Shown here: piece by piece, positions 11,301 to 21,335 of the stretch
Layout: the number at the start of each line of letters is the position of its first letter
Numbering within the stretch: position 1 is the stretch's first letter
Assembly (NCBI GenBank): GCA_018136815.1
Contig: JADDIW010000022.1
Coordinates: forward strand, 1 to 50,113
Direction of reading: 5' to 3'
Origin: Isochrysis galbana
Taxonomy: Eukaryota > Haptophyta > Isochrysidales > Isochrysidaceae
DNA length: 50,113 nt
Made by a program: the position numbers and the translations under genes
The notes under the pieces: model-generated
The model's input: only the letters and a program-made list of their open reading frames with translations
Told to the model about the DNA's origin: nothing
Databases searched by the model: none

Positions 11301-12165
11301 CGCACCCCAATGCGAGAGCGTGTTGACGCCGCGGTTGGCGGAGAACGGCTCGCGGTTCAGGTGAGTGCGCGGCCATCCATGAGTAGACGCGGCAATGGAG
11401 CGAACGCCGGCGTGTTTGGCGTTGCTTGTAGGGTGTGCACTATGGCACGCTGGATAGCAAAGATTATGCCATGCGGCGCACTTTCTCCAACTGTCCCACA
11501 AGTCAATATGCTGGCCCCTTCCTCAAATGCGCAGGAACTCGCCCGTCTCGAGCTGGCCCACAATAGCTGTATCGACATGGCGCTCCGACTGTTCACAAGG
11601 CGTCATGAGTTGGTGGGTACTCATCCGATGGCCCGACTGCCTCCTGCTCTATGCTCGCTTGACCTTGCGCTTTCCTTCCGTGGACTGCGTGGCCCAAACG
11701 ATACCTGGCGCGGCACACGGCTGTCCGAGTGTGCGCCTTGTTTCCACTCCGCACCCCCCGCCAACTCCACCTCTCACATTGCGCGTTGCCCCTATACTTG
11801 TGCTCGGGGATGGCGTCGCGCGAACTGGCGTGCTTGTGCGGCTTCGCAATGCATGCATTTGCAAAAAGCTTCTTCAACTTAGCACCTCTATGTTTGCACT
11901 CGGATTCGTCTCCCCGGCTAGACATGTACTCTGTTTTGTGCATTTGGATCACCCACTCGACTCAGTCGCTCTTCCCTCATCTTGGCAGGTCCGTGCGACT
12001 CTTGGAGTGGATGCGCTAGCTGGCGCGTGGCAACAAGAGAGAGTCCTCATCCAGGAGGCGCGGTTGCGGCTCCTCGTCGAGCGAAGAGAAATGGAGGGCC
12101 CTCGGCGGGGACTCCCTACTCGTGCCCACGCATACAAACGAGAGCCTAGCGAAAGAGGCCGCTAG
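8361..12165 (+). CDS. Indoleamine 2,3-dioxygenase-like, second (divergent) IDO domain
   Basis: A second IDO domain directly follows the first. Phase-consistent exons: 8361-8653, 8829-9283, 9466-9732, 9819-10299, 10415-10535, 10654-10836, 10952-11065, 11244-11360, 11535-11612 and 11989-12165. Matches in family order: DARGLLPARTP; ERARCMLAFLLAGWHAAS (spliced); GVAEMLLYNWRMLP; FEEEDWFVRLHVTLAAEAG; LPVAHRRFLEDVLRR; and ALRLFTRRHEL, with a candidate haem-ligand His. About 760 residues. The 9466 exon ends in an acidic run and the 9819 exon adds a long Ala/Ser/Arg insert. I found no GTGGT loop. Either it lies in an unresolved exon between 11613 and 11988, where only ARTGVLVRLRN is vaguely similar, or it is lost. 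The 8361 ATG is tentative. An alternative exon at 8263 (SSVRRLDDLDFATSGH) resembles an IDO N-terminus and sits after a TAG acceptor, which would fuse the two domains into one protein. Confidence 0.72.
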
Positions 12166-12467
12166 TGGCTCGAGGTCGCTACGGTGTGCCCAGCTAACCG
12201 AAGTCAACCAACGTGGGGGACACAATGCCGTGTGCGTGTGGTTGTCGCTCATGCGTGTGGTAGCCAGACGCCATGGCCGCTCAAGATGGTAGCTTAAAGA
12301 GCAGTGCGTTGGCCTCTTAAGCCCCCGTGCCATCGAATATCCCCCAGCCCTAAGGGTGCGGTGATCATTCATGTGTCAGTTATATAAATCCACGATGGCG
12401 GTGCGGCTGATGACCGTTTGTGTTGGTGCTCTCTTGTAGGAACTGATCGTTCCAGGTTCGTTACACC
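12166..12467. other. Intergenic between IDO and LINE copy A
   Basis: No coding frame, repeat or RNA gene that I can support. It ends at the 16-bp target-site duplication GACATTAGAGGGCATA (12468-12483). Confidence 0.4.
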
Positions 12468-12808
12468 GACATTAGAGGGCATAAAAAAAAACTTCTTAAT
12501 ATTCTCGCCGCTCGCGCGACTCTGCACTCTAACACATGCAGCCTCGCCCGTCGCTCTCATCCCCCCTCCACCTGCCTTGCGGCCCGTCCCTCGTGCGCTA
12601 CCTAGGGGCTGGGTGTATGGGGTTTCCTGCGGCAGACGGTGTGCACCGATCCCCGATAGGTTTTTCCACTCCTTCCTCCTGTACCATCGGGCTATCGGTT
12701 TCTATATTGCTTCTCTTTTTTAAACCTATGAGATGGGCGGCGTGTTTCCGTGCTTTAGGGGGTTGGGGAAGTGCGGGTGGGTGAAGCGTCGTGGCGGCTT
12801 ATGCGCGG

Positions 12809-14047
12809 TTAAGCTAGCTTTTCTGTTATTAGGAGTGCATTGGCTATTGCGGCCAGGTTGCCGCCTAACATCAGTGTGCCTTTATCGTTGAATGTAAAGA
12901 CGGGTGCGCAAAGCTCACTCGGGGACTTGAGCTTCGGTTTCCTCCCTTGTGAGGCTATGCTAGTGCGTGCGGTCGAGGGCTTGTCTGGGGGGGTGAGCCC
13001 TCTGGCGAGGACCGTAAATCTGCCAAGGGTTTTTTCGATGACCGGCACGTGGTGGAAAGTGTAGTTGTCAAATTCTGTTTTGTAAAAGTCGCCTATTATG
13101 TACCTCCATGCTATGATGTAGAGGGCTCTGAGGCTGTCGGGTGTCGTTGTGTTCGGGTATACGAAGAGTCTGTCTTTAAGTTTTTGGGCTGTCGATCTGT
13201 CTTCTCTAGGCGTGTATCCCGCTACCGCTTCTATGGCCCGGAAGATTTGTTGTGTAGAAGGGCACCTGGCGAGGTGTGTCGAGTTTTCTCGATGTTTTCC
13301 ACATAGTCTGCATTTCGCCGTGGTCGCCGTGGCGAATCGGTTTCGTGTACCTAGCCTCCTATGGGTGATGTGTTTAAAGTGAGGGTGTTTATCCGTGTGT
13401 TTGAGCATCGGGTGCGTGTATAGTTTTGCCACGTGGATCCACTCATCCCGGGTCAAGTCTAGCTTGCGGGTCCACTTTACCCGGGCCGGCTGCGGTTTGT
13501 CGCTGGTGCCACCCACTAGGTATTCGCTCGTGATGTCGGATACGGTGATTTGGTCTAGTTGTATCTTGCCGTTAAGCGCGTATTCATCTGCTAAGGGGTA
13601 CTCTAGGTGTTTCGGGCCTTTGAGCCCGCTTTCCCAACTGGCCGGCGTGTGGAATAGTGCCTCTTCTCCCGGCTTAACTACGTCAGTGGTGCTAGTGGTT
13701 TCTCCCAGGTAGTTGGTGTTGGTATATATCCATATGTTGTTCATTTTAGTGATGTATTTATCCTCTTCAGACACTTTGATTTCCCTTGTCTCGTTCTCCG
13801 GTCGAGTTTCGTCGCTAGTTCGCCCCGATTGCGTCTTTGCAGCGGGCCGTTGCGGTGTCGGGCTGGCCTGCGCTTCGTCTTGTAGCCTCGAGGCGTGTCG
13901 AACTATATGCTCCCACGAGTTTAAGAATTCTTGTTTGTTCACGCGCGTTCCCGCGTGGAAGAAGGTTTCGGGGAGGTGGTTCATGTATTGTTCGCAGTCC
14001 TCCCGGGTGTATGGCTCGGTGAAGTTGGGGTCTTTGAAGACGTTGTG
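12809..14047 (-). pseudogene. LINE ORF2 C-terminal fragment with zinc knuckle
   Basis: An open frame of about 410 codons with no start of its own, left by deletion of the upstream ORF2. It contains CRLCGKHRENSTHLARCPS, a Cys2-His-Cys pattern of the kind found after the reverse transcriptase domain of non-LTR elements, and ends in ITEKLA. The copy at 18782-20170 is clearly homologous over the whole length (shared MNNIWIYTNTNYLGET and HRRLGTRNRFA). A frame change near 14125 separates it from the ORF1 remnant. Confidence 0.8.
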
Positions 14048-14061
14048 CACGACGTGCGCGT

Positions 14062-14487
14062 TCAGTGATTCCCATAGGCTAACCCAAGCGGGGCGGGTGA
14101 TCGGAGGGGGATCATGGCGATTAATGCCATAGCGGCTGTGAGAGCGCCCCTTCTCTGGAGAGAAGAGATCGGTCTATCCTTAGCGCCCCTTGCCAGGGCG
14201 AGAGGGGCCTCTGCCATAAGGCATGCCCAATGGAGCGGTGGCTGCTTGAGCCTGGCATTGAGGGGGTGCTGCCAGCAGCCTGCTGCCCCCCATGGGGGAG
14301 GCCAGCATGGCTGCCATGGGTGGTGTGGCCGGGGCCACGGGCCGTGTGGCGCGACCGGAGTCGCACGCACCTGCTCGGCCTCGGTGGGCGGACGCGGCCG
14401 CTTCGACAGCGGCTGCTCCATGGGCACTGTTGGGGCGCCCTCGGCGGGGGGCCCGAAGGAGAGGGGAGTCGCGGCGGCGCGCTCCAT
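14062..14487 (-). pseudogene. LINE ORF1 N-terminal fragment
   Basis: Starts MERAAATPLSFGPPAEG, the same N-terminus as the ORFs at 21693 and, more diverged, at 14556 and 32576. Pro/Ala/Arg-rich with no recognised domain. It runs by frame into sequence that in copy B precedes the ORF2 C-terminus (REGALSQP), so it is a deletion product. The natural function of this ORF1 is not evident. Confidence 0.65.
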
Positions 14488-14532
14488 CGCGTCTAAGTAT
14501 AAACTTAGTTGACATTAGAGGGCATAGACCTC

Positions 14533-15120
14533 AACTAACTTTATTGTCGGTTGTCATGGAGCGCGCCGGCGCGCCTCCCCTTTCCTTCGGCCCCCCCGCC
14601 AAGGGCGCCCCCCCCCGTCCCAATCCCAATGGAGCAGTCGCTGGCGAAGCGACCGCGTCCACCAGCCAGCCACCAGCACAAGCATAAGCCGAGTAGGTGT
14701 AGGTGTGTGCGACCCCGGTCGCGCCACACGGCCCGTGGCCCCGGCCACACCACGCACAACAGCAACAGCCATGCTGGCCCTCCCCGGTGGGGGGCAGCAG
14801 ACTGCAGTCCCAGCAGCCAAGAGAGCTCCGAGAAGCCACCCCTCCACTGGCCATTGGGTATGCCTGATGCTGATGCCTGATGGCAGAGGCCCATCGGCAA
14901 GGGGTCTGGACCTACGACACATCACCTAAAGTAGCTAAACCTCTTGGCCGGAATCACAGCGGTTACTAAAGACTAAAGAGGAGCCTAAGATAGATAAGGG
15001 AGGATAACCTGAGCCAACACCGGAATCAAAGGACGAACCACAGTCTCCCGCCCCCTTCTCTCCAACCTCCAACTCCTGGCCGAAGCAACGCGCGCGGCCT
15101 CCCCGGAACCAGCTTCTCCG
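14533..15120 (+). mobile_element. LINE copy E, 5' fragment head-to-head with copy A
   Basis: Begins AACTAACTTTATTGTCGG and has ATG at 14556 encoding MERAGAPPLSFGPPAKGAPP, matching the 5' end of the family. The frame closes after about 44 codons. No ORF2 3' part is present. Its 5' end lies only 6 bp from the right target-site duplication of copy A, with the two elements pointing away from each other. The right boundary is uncertain; a (CTAATGA)4 tract at 15121-15148 may mark the end. Confidence 0.6.
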
Positions 15121-15148
15121 CTAATGACTAATGACTAATGACTAATGA
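15121..15148 (+). repeat. (CTAATGA)4 microsatellite
   Basis: Four consecutive CTAATGA units, possibly the tail of copy E. Confidence 0.8.
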
Positions 15149-15295
15149 GGCAATTGGCAATTGGGAAAGGGGGAGGGGGTTGTTAGGGGTTAAGGTCGGG
15201 TAGTAGGGAGGTACACTAGCACACTGCCTCACGCCGCACACGTAGCGGGGAATTTTAAGAAGATTTTTAAAAGCTATAGCTTATACAAGAGGGTC

Positions 15296-15381
15296 CTACG
15301 ACGCTATAAGTTCTAACGGGTGAGAGGGACACGCTCTAACAGTAAAAGAGGTAACAGTAAAAGAGGTAACAGTAAAAGAGG
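15296..15381 (+). promoter_or_regulatory. Promoter-like block with 15-bp triplication
   Basis: GACGCTATAAGTTCTAACGG at about 15300 resembles the GACGCTATAACTTCTAACGG core of the 2.1-3.05 kb minisatellite. Both lie upstream of a gene start on the same strand. It is followed by three copies of the 15-mer TAACAGTAAAAGAGG (15337-15381). A promoter role is inference from position and shared sequence only. Confidence 0.35.
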
Positions 15382-15441
15382 AAGGCCCGACGAGGAGAGG
15401 GAGAGCGCGAGGGAGAGGGAGGGAGGGGGAGGGGGGAAGGA

Positions 15442-17667
15442 ATGTGGCTGCTGGCTCTCTCCTCGGTCTCTCTGTGCGCCCCCGCGCGTGTGTGCGAGCC
15501 ACAGAGCCTTGCGGGGCGTGTGGAGGAGGCAGTGGTCCGAGTGTACGGCGCGGAGCCCACGGCTCGCGTGCGGGTCTCTCTGGCGGATCTGGCAGCGGGG
15601 AAGAAGAAGAAGAAGGTGAGAGAGGGAGGGAGGGAGGGAGAGAGGGGGGGGGGGGGGGGGGCAGAGGGGGCGGGGAGCGACAGGGGGGGCGGGGGACAGG
15701 GGGAGGGACAAGGGGATGGACAGGGGGAGGGAGGGACAAGTGGGAAGAGGGCCGCGGGGTGGAGGTCGGAGGGGGAGGAGGGAGGAGAGAAAGGGGCTCA
15801 TGGGTGGGGTGGGGCGGGAGGTTGACGGAGAACGCGAGCGAGCGAAAGAGGAGCCGGGAAAGAGTGGGGCGGGATGTATGGGACGAAGGTGGGGAGCAAG
15901 GGAGAGCGAGCGAGTGCGGGCGAGTGCTAGCGCTAGAGGGAGCGGGGGGAGGGAAGAGCTGCGGAGAGCGCCAGATGGCATCGACGATGGATGAGAACCG
16001 TAGAGGGCTGCTAGTAAAAGTTAGGGAGTTCGCACGGCATTTGAGTGCTCGAGGCTTCCTTAGGCCCATACAAGGCAAAAGCGCGCCCCTTGCTCACGAG
16101 CATGGGTGACGACCACCTCGAAGTCGCTCTTAGCGCTGCGGCCTGGACCATGCAGGTACTGGACTCCTCGAACGAGCTTATGGTACAGGAGGCGACGTCA
16201 TACGTGGACGGGCTGGAGGCAAAGCCGTGGCACGACCCAGCAACTCACAAATGGGCGAAGAAGCTCGAGTCCAAGTGGCGGGTGCGTGCGTTGGTGCGCT
16301 ACTAGGAGGATGGAATGTTGCCGCATAGTGGCACGCCAGTTCTGCGTACGAGTGCCATGTCCTGCTTGACGGCAGAGCCGATGAGCCCGGCAGTGCCCGC
16401 TCGCAGGGTGCCCGGCCCGCCATCACCGCAGGTCGGACACGCGCTCGCCCTTACGGCCGCGCATCCACGCTAACGTCGCTTTCATCTGGCGCGCAGGTGG
16501 TTCGGGATGAGCTGCGTGATGCCATGGCGGACGCCGAGGCCCTGTCCGCCAAGGGGACAAACGTCTGGGAGGCTACTGCCCCAGGTGCACCGCAGCGCCA
16601 CCTGTCGACCAAGTTGTCTAAGACGGCCCGCGCCTATCGCTTGGCATTGTGTTGATTTGATCTGCGGAGCTCAGGGCAGATGCGGCCCCTCCTTTCCGCG
16701 ATTGATCGCCAGGCACATACGGCCCAGGCTGGCGGACATTGCCACTCTGCGATCGCACAGTCTGGGACTCTACAAACGCAGCCCTTTTCCCGCGCACATG
16801 CGAGTTATTGCACTCGTGTAAGGTGTGCTCTCGTACCACTCACTGCGCCTTTCTCTCAACGGGAGCGCTACTCCAAGGAGCTATTGCGTTGTAGCTCCCC
16901 CTCCATCCACATCTCGCACGATGGCGATCCCCCCCCCCTCACCCCCTCCGCCGCTTCTCCACGCGCGCTTCGCGCAGGTGCCCGTTGTCGAGGCGTTCTT
17001 CTCGTCGATGGCGCCTCGGTCTGACATTGCGCCGCACTCCGACATGTGCAACTTTGTTCTGACAGCGCACCTCGGGCTCATCGTACCTCCCGGTGCCTGT
17101 GAGCTCACTGTGGGTGACGAGGCGCAGCAATGGGCCGACGGCAAGGCCATGCTCTTCGACACGTCTATACTCCATCGGTGCGGATGCCGCATGCCTCACG
17201 TCTGCTGGCTCCTCGAAGAGGGGGGGGGGGGGGGGGGGGCACGCTCCGCGCCGCCTGACAAAACGTGCCTACAAAGCGGGCGACGTCCTGCGGCTTGCTC
17301 AGACCTCACTCCTTCCCCCGACCTCCGCCCGGATGCATTGGGGCAGAGCGCGGAATGATTCGGACGAAACGCGCTATATTCTCATGATGAGAATCTATCA
17401 TCCGGACCTCACTGCGCTCGAGCGTAAGGCCCTGCAGGCAAGTGCCCGTCACAGGCGCAGCCTGCGCTGTTGCGCCGCGGCGCTTACATCCCCCCTTTCC
17501 TGTAGCTTATTTTTGATTGCTTGGACGAGCCCGAGATATTGGACGACCCGGATGCCTTGGCGCAGTATGACGAACGCCGCCGTGCTTTGGAGGAGGCCTC
17601 GCGTGCACCGTGGCAGGAGGCGCTCGCCCTTCGACGGACACGAGGTAGGACGCAGAAGCGCCGCTAA
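15442..17667 (+). CDS. Aspartyl/asparaginyl beta-hydroxylase-like protein, secretory
   Basis: A non-haem iron, 2-oxoglutarate-dependent hydroxylase fold. Well-supported exons: 15442-15615, (about 16045)-16281, 16497-(about 16640), 16978-17177, 17347-17437 and 17506-17667. Exon 1 encodes MWLLALSSVSLCAPARVC, a likely signal peptide, suggesting the secretory pathway. The catalytic part reads IAPHSDMCNFVLTAHLGLIV (first iron-ligand His), ELTVGDEAQQWADGKAMLFD, SILHR(A)RNDSDETRYIL (second His) and RIYHPDLTALE, all typical of the family. The C-terminus is basic (RTQKRR). The intron after 17437 starts GCAAGT, the standard GC-AG variant, and the phase demands it. The intron 17178-17346 contains a 20-bp poly-G run. 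Joins between exon 1 and 16045, and between 16640 and 16978, are unresolved. Confidence 0.78.
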
Positions 17668-18101
17668 GTGCGCGTGCGGCCGTCCCTTTCGCGTATTTCT
17701 CGGCGCTCCTATGTATGGCTCGTGGAACGTGTTGGGCGCACCCAAGTGCTGGGGTTTCTATGTGTCGACTCCCGTCGTAGACCTTGCTTGTTCCTGCCGC
17801 TGCGAGCCGCTACCGCTATGTGCAAGTCGCCTTTGAATGAAGTTATGGGCGAGCGTTGAGCTGGCGTGGCGCACGCCGCTCGTTGTTGACCGTGTGTTTG
17901 TTGCGCACCTTCCATGCACCGCTCGGTACAAAGGAAATAGACTGCTAAATCACAAATTCAAAGCAGCCTCAGCCTCTTTCGAACTAAGTCACGCCTACGG
18001 ATCCCGTTTCACAACACAACTACCCGTTCCAACTGCAAGTTTACCTACTTGGTTTTCTCATGCTCATGGGGGGCAAGGGCAAGAGCGTCCCCCTGTCGTA
18101 T
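17668..18101. other. Intergenic
   Basis: Follows the hydroxylase stop codon. No coding frame, repeat or RNA gene that I can support. Confidence 0.4.
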
Positions 18102-18460
18102 TTAGGCCCTTTGGCATGAATATTTCGGCATGAGCACTGACGAAATATGATGGCCCATAGGGCCTGAGGGCAATGAGGAAGGAGGCATGCCGGCGGTAGG
18201 CACGGCGGAGGAGACGACTTCAGAGGTACTGACGGGCTTGTCAGCAGAGGAAGGCAGGCAGGTGGGCTTGGGCGAGGGCGAGCAGGACGGCGGCGAAAGC
18301 GACATCGAACGAGCGGCAAGAGGCAAGGGCGAGTGAGAGGAGGGCTGTGGTGGCAGGGGCTGGCGAGGAGAGGAGGGAGTGTAGGGTATGAGTGTTACGA
18401 GAGCGAGAGCGACGAGAGCGAGAGCGCGACGGATGACGGTTGACGACTGACGACAGGACG
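18102..18460 (-). repeat. Dispersed repeat R, copy 2 (minus strand)
   Basis: Read on the minus strand, a GTCGTC/CTCTCG-rich leader (18365-18460) matches 1320-1400. It is followed by a frame starting MSLSPPSCSPSPKP and ending at 18102, similar to MSAPSSRSPSPN of copy 1. LINE copy B is inserted immediately at its 5' side, so this is a nested arrangement. The downstream part matches 37918-37992. Confidence 0.5.
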
Positions 18461-18781
18461 AAAAAAAAAACTTCTTAATATTCTCGCCGCGCGCGCGACC
18501 CTGCAAGGTATCTTCGCAGCCTCGCCCGTTTCCCTTCACTCCCCCTACACCTGCCTTGCGGCTCGTCCCCTCGTGCTCTACCTAGGGGCTGGGTGTCGTG
18601 GGTCTCCAGTGGCAGACGGTGTGTGCCGATTCGCGATGGCCTGTTTCGCGCCTTCCTCCTATGCCATCGGGCTACCGGCTATTGTGTGTTTGCTCCTTGT
18701 GCTGGGTGTCAGGCAGCTGTGGTCAGTGTGTCTAGGGCCTACTTTCGGATGGTGGGCGGCTCGCGGCGCGGGGTCGCTTGG

Positions 18782-20618
18782 TTAGGCTAGTCGCTCTGCT
18801 ATGTTGAGGGCTTCCGCTACCAGAGATAGATTCGTGCTCATGACTAGGGCGCCTTTGTTGTTAGTTAAGAAGACAGGGGCGCTGAGGTCGTGTGGAGATT
18901 TGATTTTCGGCTTCCTTCCCAGGGAGGCCTTGCGCGTGCGTGCGGTTAAGAAGTTGTCCGGAGGTTCCCGACCTCTGACGAGGGCCGTGAACCTGCTTAG
19001 GACTCTTTCGATAACCGGTACGTGGTGGAAGGTGTGATTTTCGAATTCCACTTTGTAGAAGTCGCTTATGATGTATCTCCATGCTACTAGGTAGAGGGCT
19101 TTAAGGCTATCCGGCGTCGGGGAATTCGGGTATGCGAATAGTCTGTCTTTGATTTTTTGAGTCGTCGATCTGTCTTTCGCCGGGGTGTACCCCGCTACGG
19201 CTTCTATGGTTTGAAATATCGGAAGCGTGGACGGGCATCTAGCTAGGTGCGTCGAGTTTTCTCTGTGTTTCCCGCAGAGTCTACATCTTGTGGTGGTCGC
19301 CGCTGCGAACCGGTTTCGCGTACCCAGCCTCCTATGGGTAACGTGCTTGAAGTGCAGGTGTTTGTCTGTGTGTTTGAGTAGGGGGTGGGTATAGAGTTTC
19401 GCCACGTGCTTCCATTCATCGTGCGTTAGGTCTAGCTTGCGGGCCCACGCCTCTCGCGCTGGCTGTGGTTTGTTGCGGGGGCCGTCCCCTTTGAGCTCTC
19501 GCGTTATATCCGACACGGTGATTTGGTCTAGTTGTGTCTTTTCGTTAAGCGTGTACTCGTCCGCAAGAGGGAATTCGAGATGTTTCGGGCCTTTTAGTCC
19601 ATTTTCCCATTTAGCTGGGGCGTAGTAGTGATCCTCCTCGCCCGGTTTTGCTACCACGGTGGTGTCTGTGGTCTCGCCTAGATAGTTGGTGTTTGTATAG
19701 ATCCATATGTTATTCATTCTAGTTATGTACGTGTCGCTCTCGGAGACTTTGGTTTCTCTAGACACTTCTAGCGGCATTGCTGACGCGCTCGGCGATCCCG
19801 TGCTCGACTCGGCGGGGGCCGGGTCAGGGGGCGGGGTCTCTTTTGCTTTTTCTAGGAGGTGCGAGACGTGTTGCACCACCCGCTCCCACGAGTCTAGGAA
19901 TTCCGTTTTGTTTATTCTGCTCCCCTTGTGATCGAATACTTCGGGGAGGTGTTCCAGGTATTGAGCGCAATCCTCTCGCGTGTAAGGTTCCGTGAGGTCC
20001 TCGTTTTTATAGATGTTATGTGCAACGTGCGTCTGAAGGGATTCCCATAGGCTGATCCACGCCCCGCGTTTGAGCGGTGGTGGGTCGTGAGGATTGTGCC
20101 ATATTGGCTGTGACAGTGCTCCTTCCCTTGTGAGTCTCGTGCGGCGTATGTTTAGGGTCCTGAAGTACACCAAGGCGTCCTTCCAGAATGCTGGCAGTGC
20201 CGGGTTTCCCCTGATACTGCGGGTGAGCGTCTTCGTAGGAATCGAGGATAGGACTGCCCCGCGGCCGAGTCCAGTCCGGCAGAACCACGCGTCGAGCGCA
20301 TGCTTCCAAATAGCTTTTCTTGCGTTGAGGTAGTTTAGTTAGTATCCATTTTGTTTGTAGAGCTCTCACGTGCGTTGTCCAGTGGAGGAGGCCGATCCCC
20401 ATTGTTCGTGATGCGCACTCCGCGTCGTGTACGGGGTATTGTGGGTGCCTCACCCACTTCGTGATTTTGCCTGTGTAAGGGCTCTCCCATAGAATTTTGT
20501 CCGCCGCTTTTTGGATTCTCCCGTGGAACCAAGTAGGGGCTGCCAACGTTTGCATCCAGTAGCGTGGTGTGCCGTATATTATAAAGTTCGCTATGTTGGT
20601 CCTACCGAATATGGTCAT
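18782..20618 (-). pseudogene. LINE ORF2 C-terminal half (thumb and zinc-binding region), frameshifted
   Basis: Two overlapping frames (20618-20016 and about 20170-18782) together cover the region after the reverse-transcriptase catalytic core. The upstream part has LPITRHMTIFGRTNIANF and WESPYTGKITKWVRHP. The downstream part has SLWESLQTHVAHNIY and CRLCGKHRENSTHLARCPS, ending NIAERLA. A frameshift lies near 20100. It is about as complete at the 3' end as copy A and longer at the 5' side. Confidence 0.75.
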
Positions 20619-20624
20619 GTGTCG

Positions 20625-21290
20625 CGTAATCGGCAGCCTAGGAGGTTCGCCGTTCTGTACGATCGGCGATGTGAGCCATCTTCGTATGCGTGCAGCTCTT
20701 GGAGAAGGAGTATGTCTACGCCCGCCTTACGCGCTTGAGAGAGCACCGCGGCAAGTTTGCCGCCTTTGGTGCCGTTGACGTTGTACGTCGCGACTCTGAT
20801 CGGTCCCTCACCTGGGTATCCGAGGGTGGAGTCAAAGGCGAGTCTGGGGTGCGGCGGCTGGGCCGCGTCGCGGGCTATTGCGTGCAATTTGGCGAGCAGG
20901 GCCGCCGCGCACTCTGGGTGTAGGAATAGGCACGTCGGGCCGTTGAGGCAAACTCCCGAAATCTTCTTGTGAGGATGAAGGTGGCAGCGAATCGTACATT
21001 TGTTGTCGATCCACCCTTGCTCTTCGCAGCCCCACGGGTGCACGTGGCCGGTGCTCCGGCTGCCGCAGCCGCAGCTGCGAGCATCGCGCCGGCAGCCATC
21101 ACGTTAGAAATGACGCGCGCCGATGTGATGAAATGCGCCGCCTGTCGCGCCTCAGATGGTGGTGCAAAGGCCTGGCGTGTGCCTTCCATACTGCCGCTCG
21201 CAAGCCTGGCAGAGCCATGCTTGGCCAGGCGATGGGCGAGGCCGAAGAAGCGCTGCATGCGCATGCGCTCCTCGGCCCGACAACAACGTC
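20625..21290 (-). pseudogene. LINE N-terminal region with start of an endonuclease domain
   Basis: A frame with VCLNGPTCLFLHPECAAALL (Cys/His-rich) leads into IRVATYNVNGTKGGKLAAVL and GVDILLLQELH, the first strands of an exonuclease-endonuclease-phosphatase fold, in which the N (VNG) and E (QELH) metal-site motifs are recognisable. It breaks off after about 55 residues of that domain at a deletion junction near 20640. A shifted upstream frame starts MRMQRFFGLAHRL near 21263. Confidence 0.65.
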
Positions 21291-21335
21291 TGTACAAGTA
21301 CAAGCCACTACTTGTACTTGTAAACAAAGGAGAGT

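Larger units (their letters stand above)
12484..14510 (-). mobile_element. LINE copy A, internally deleted, with 16-bp TSDs
   Basis: A 2,027-bp non-LTR element on the minus strand. Perfect direct repeats GACATTAGAGGGCATA flank it at 12468-12483 and 14511-14526. The 5' end (14510) begins AACTAAGTTTATACTTAGACGCG, then ATG of an ORF1 (14487). The 3' end is at 12484 and in sense orientation reads GCGAGAATATTAAGAAG followed by a T tract. Only the start of ORF1 and the C-terminal part of ORF2 remain; endonuclease and reverse transcriptase are absent. Both termini are the same as in copy C (21670-22985), so this is not ordinary 5' truncation. Confidence 0.88.
18461..21322 (-). mobile_element. LINE copy B, internally deleted
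   Basis: Same family as copy A. The 3' end (18461) has the same tail in sense, TATTAAGAAG plus a T tract, and the conserved 3' UTR. The 5' end is taken at the inverted repeat TACAAGTACAAG/CTTGTACTTGTA (21293-21322). It keeps an N-terminal Cys/His-rich region, the first part of an AP-type endonuclease, then jumps to the reverse-transcriptase thumb region and the full ORF2 C-terminus. The catalytic reverse transcriptase is missing. I find no target-site duplication. Confidence 0.75.

Noticed and set aside
15296..16078. Minus-strand Pro/Leu/Ser-rich frame of about 260 codons
   Set aside because: Complement of a GA-rich intron and leader of the hydroxylase gene; no protein-like composition.
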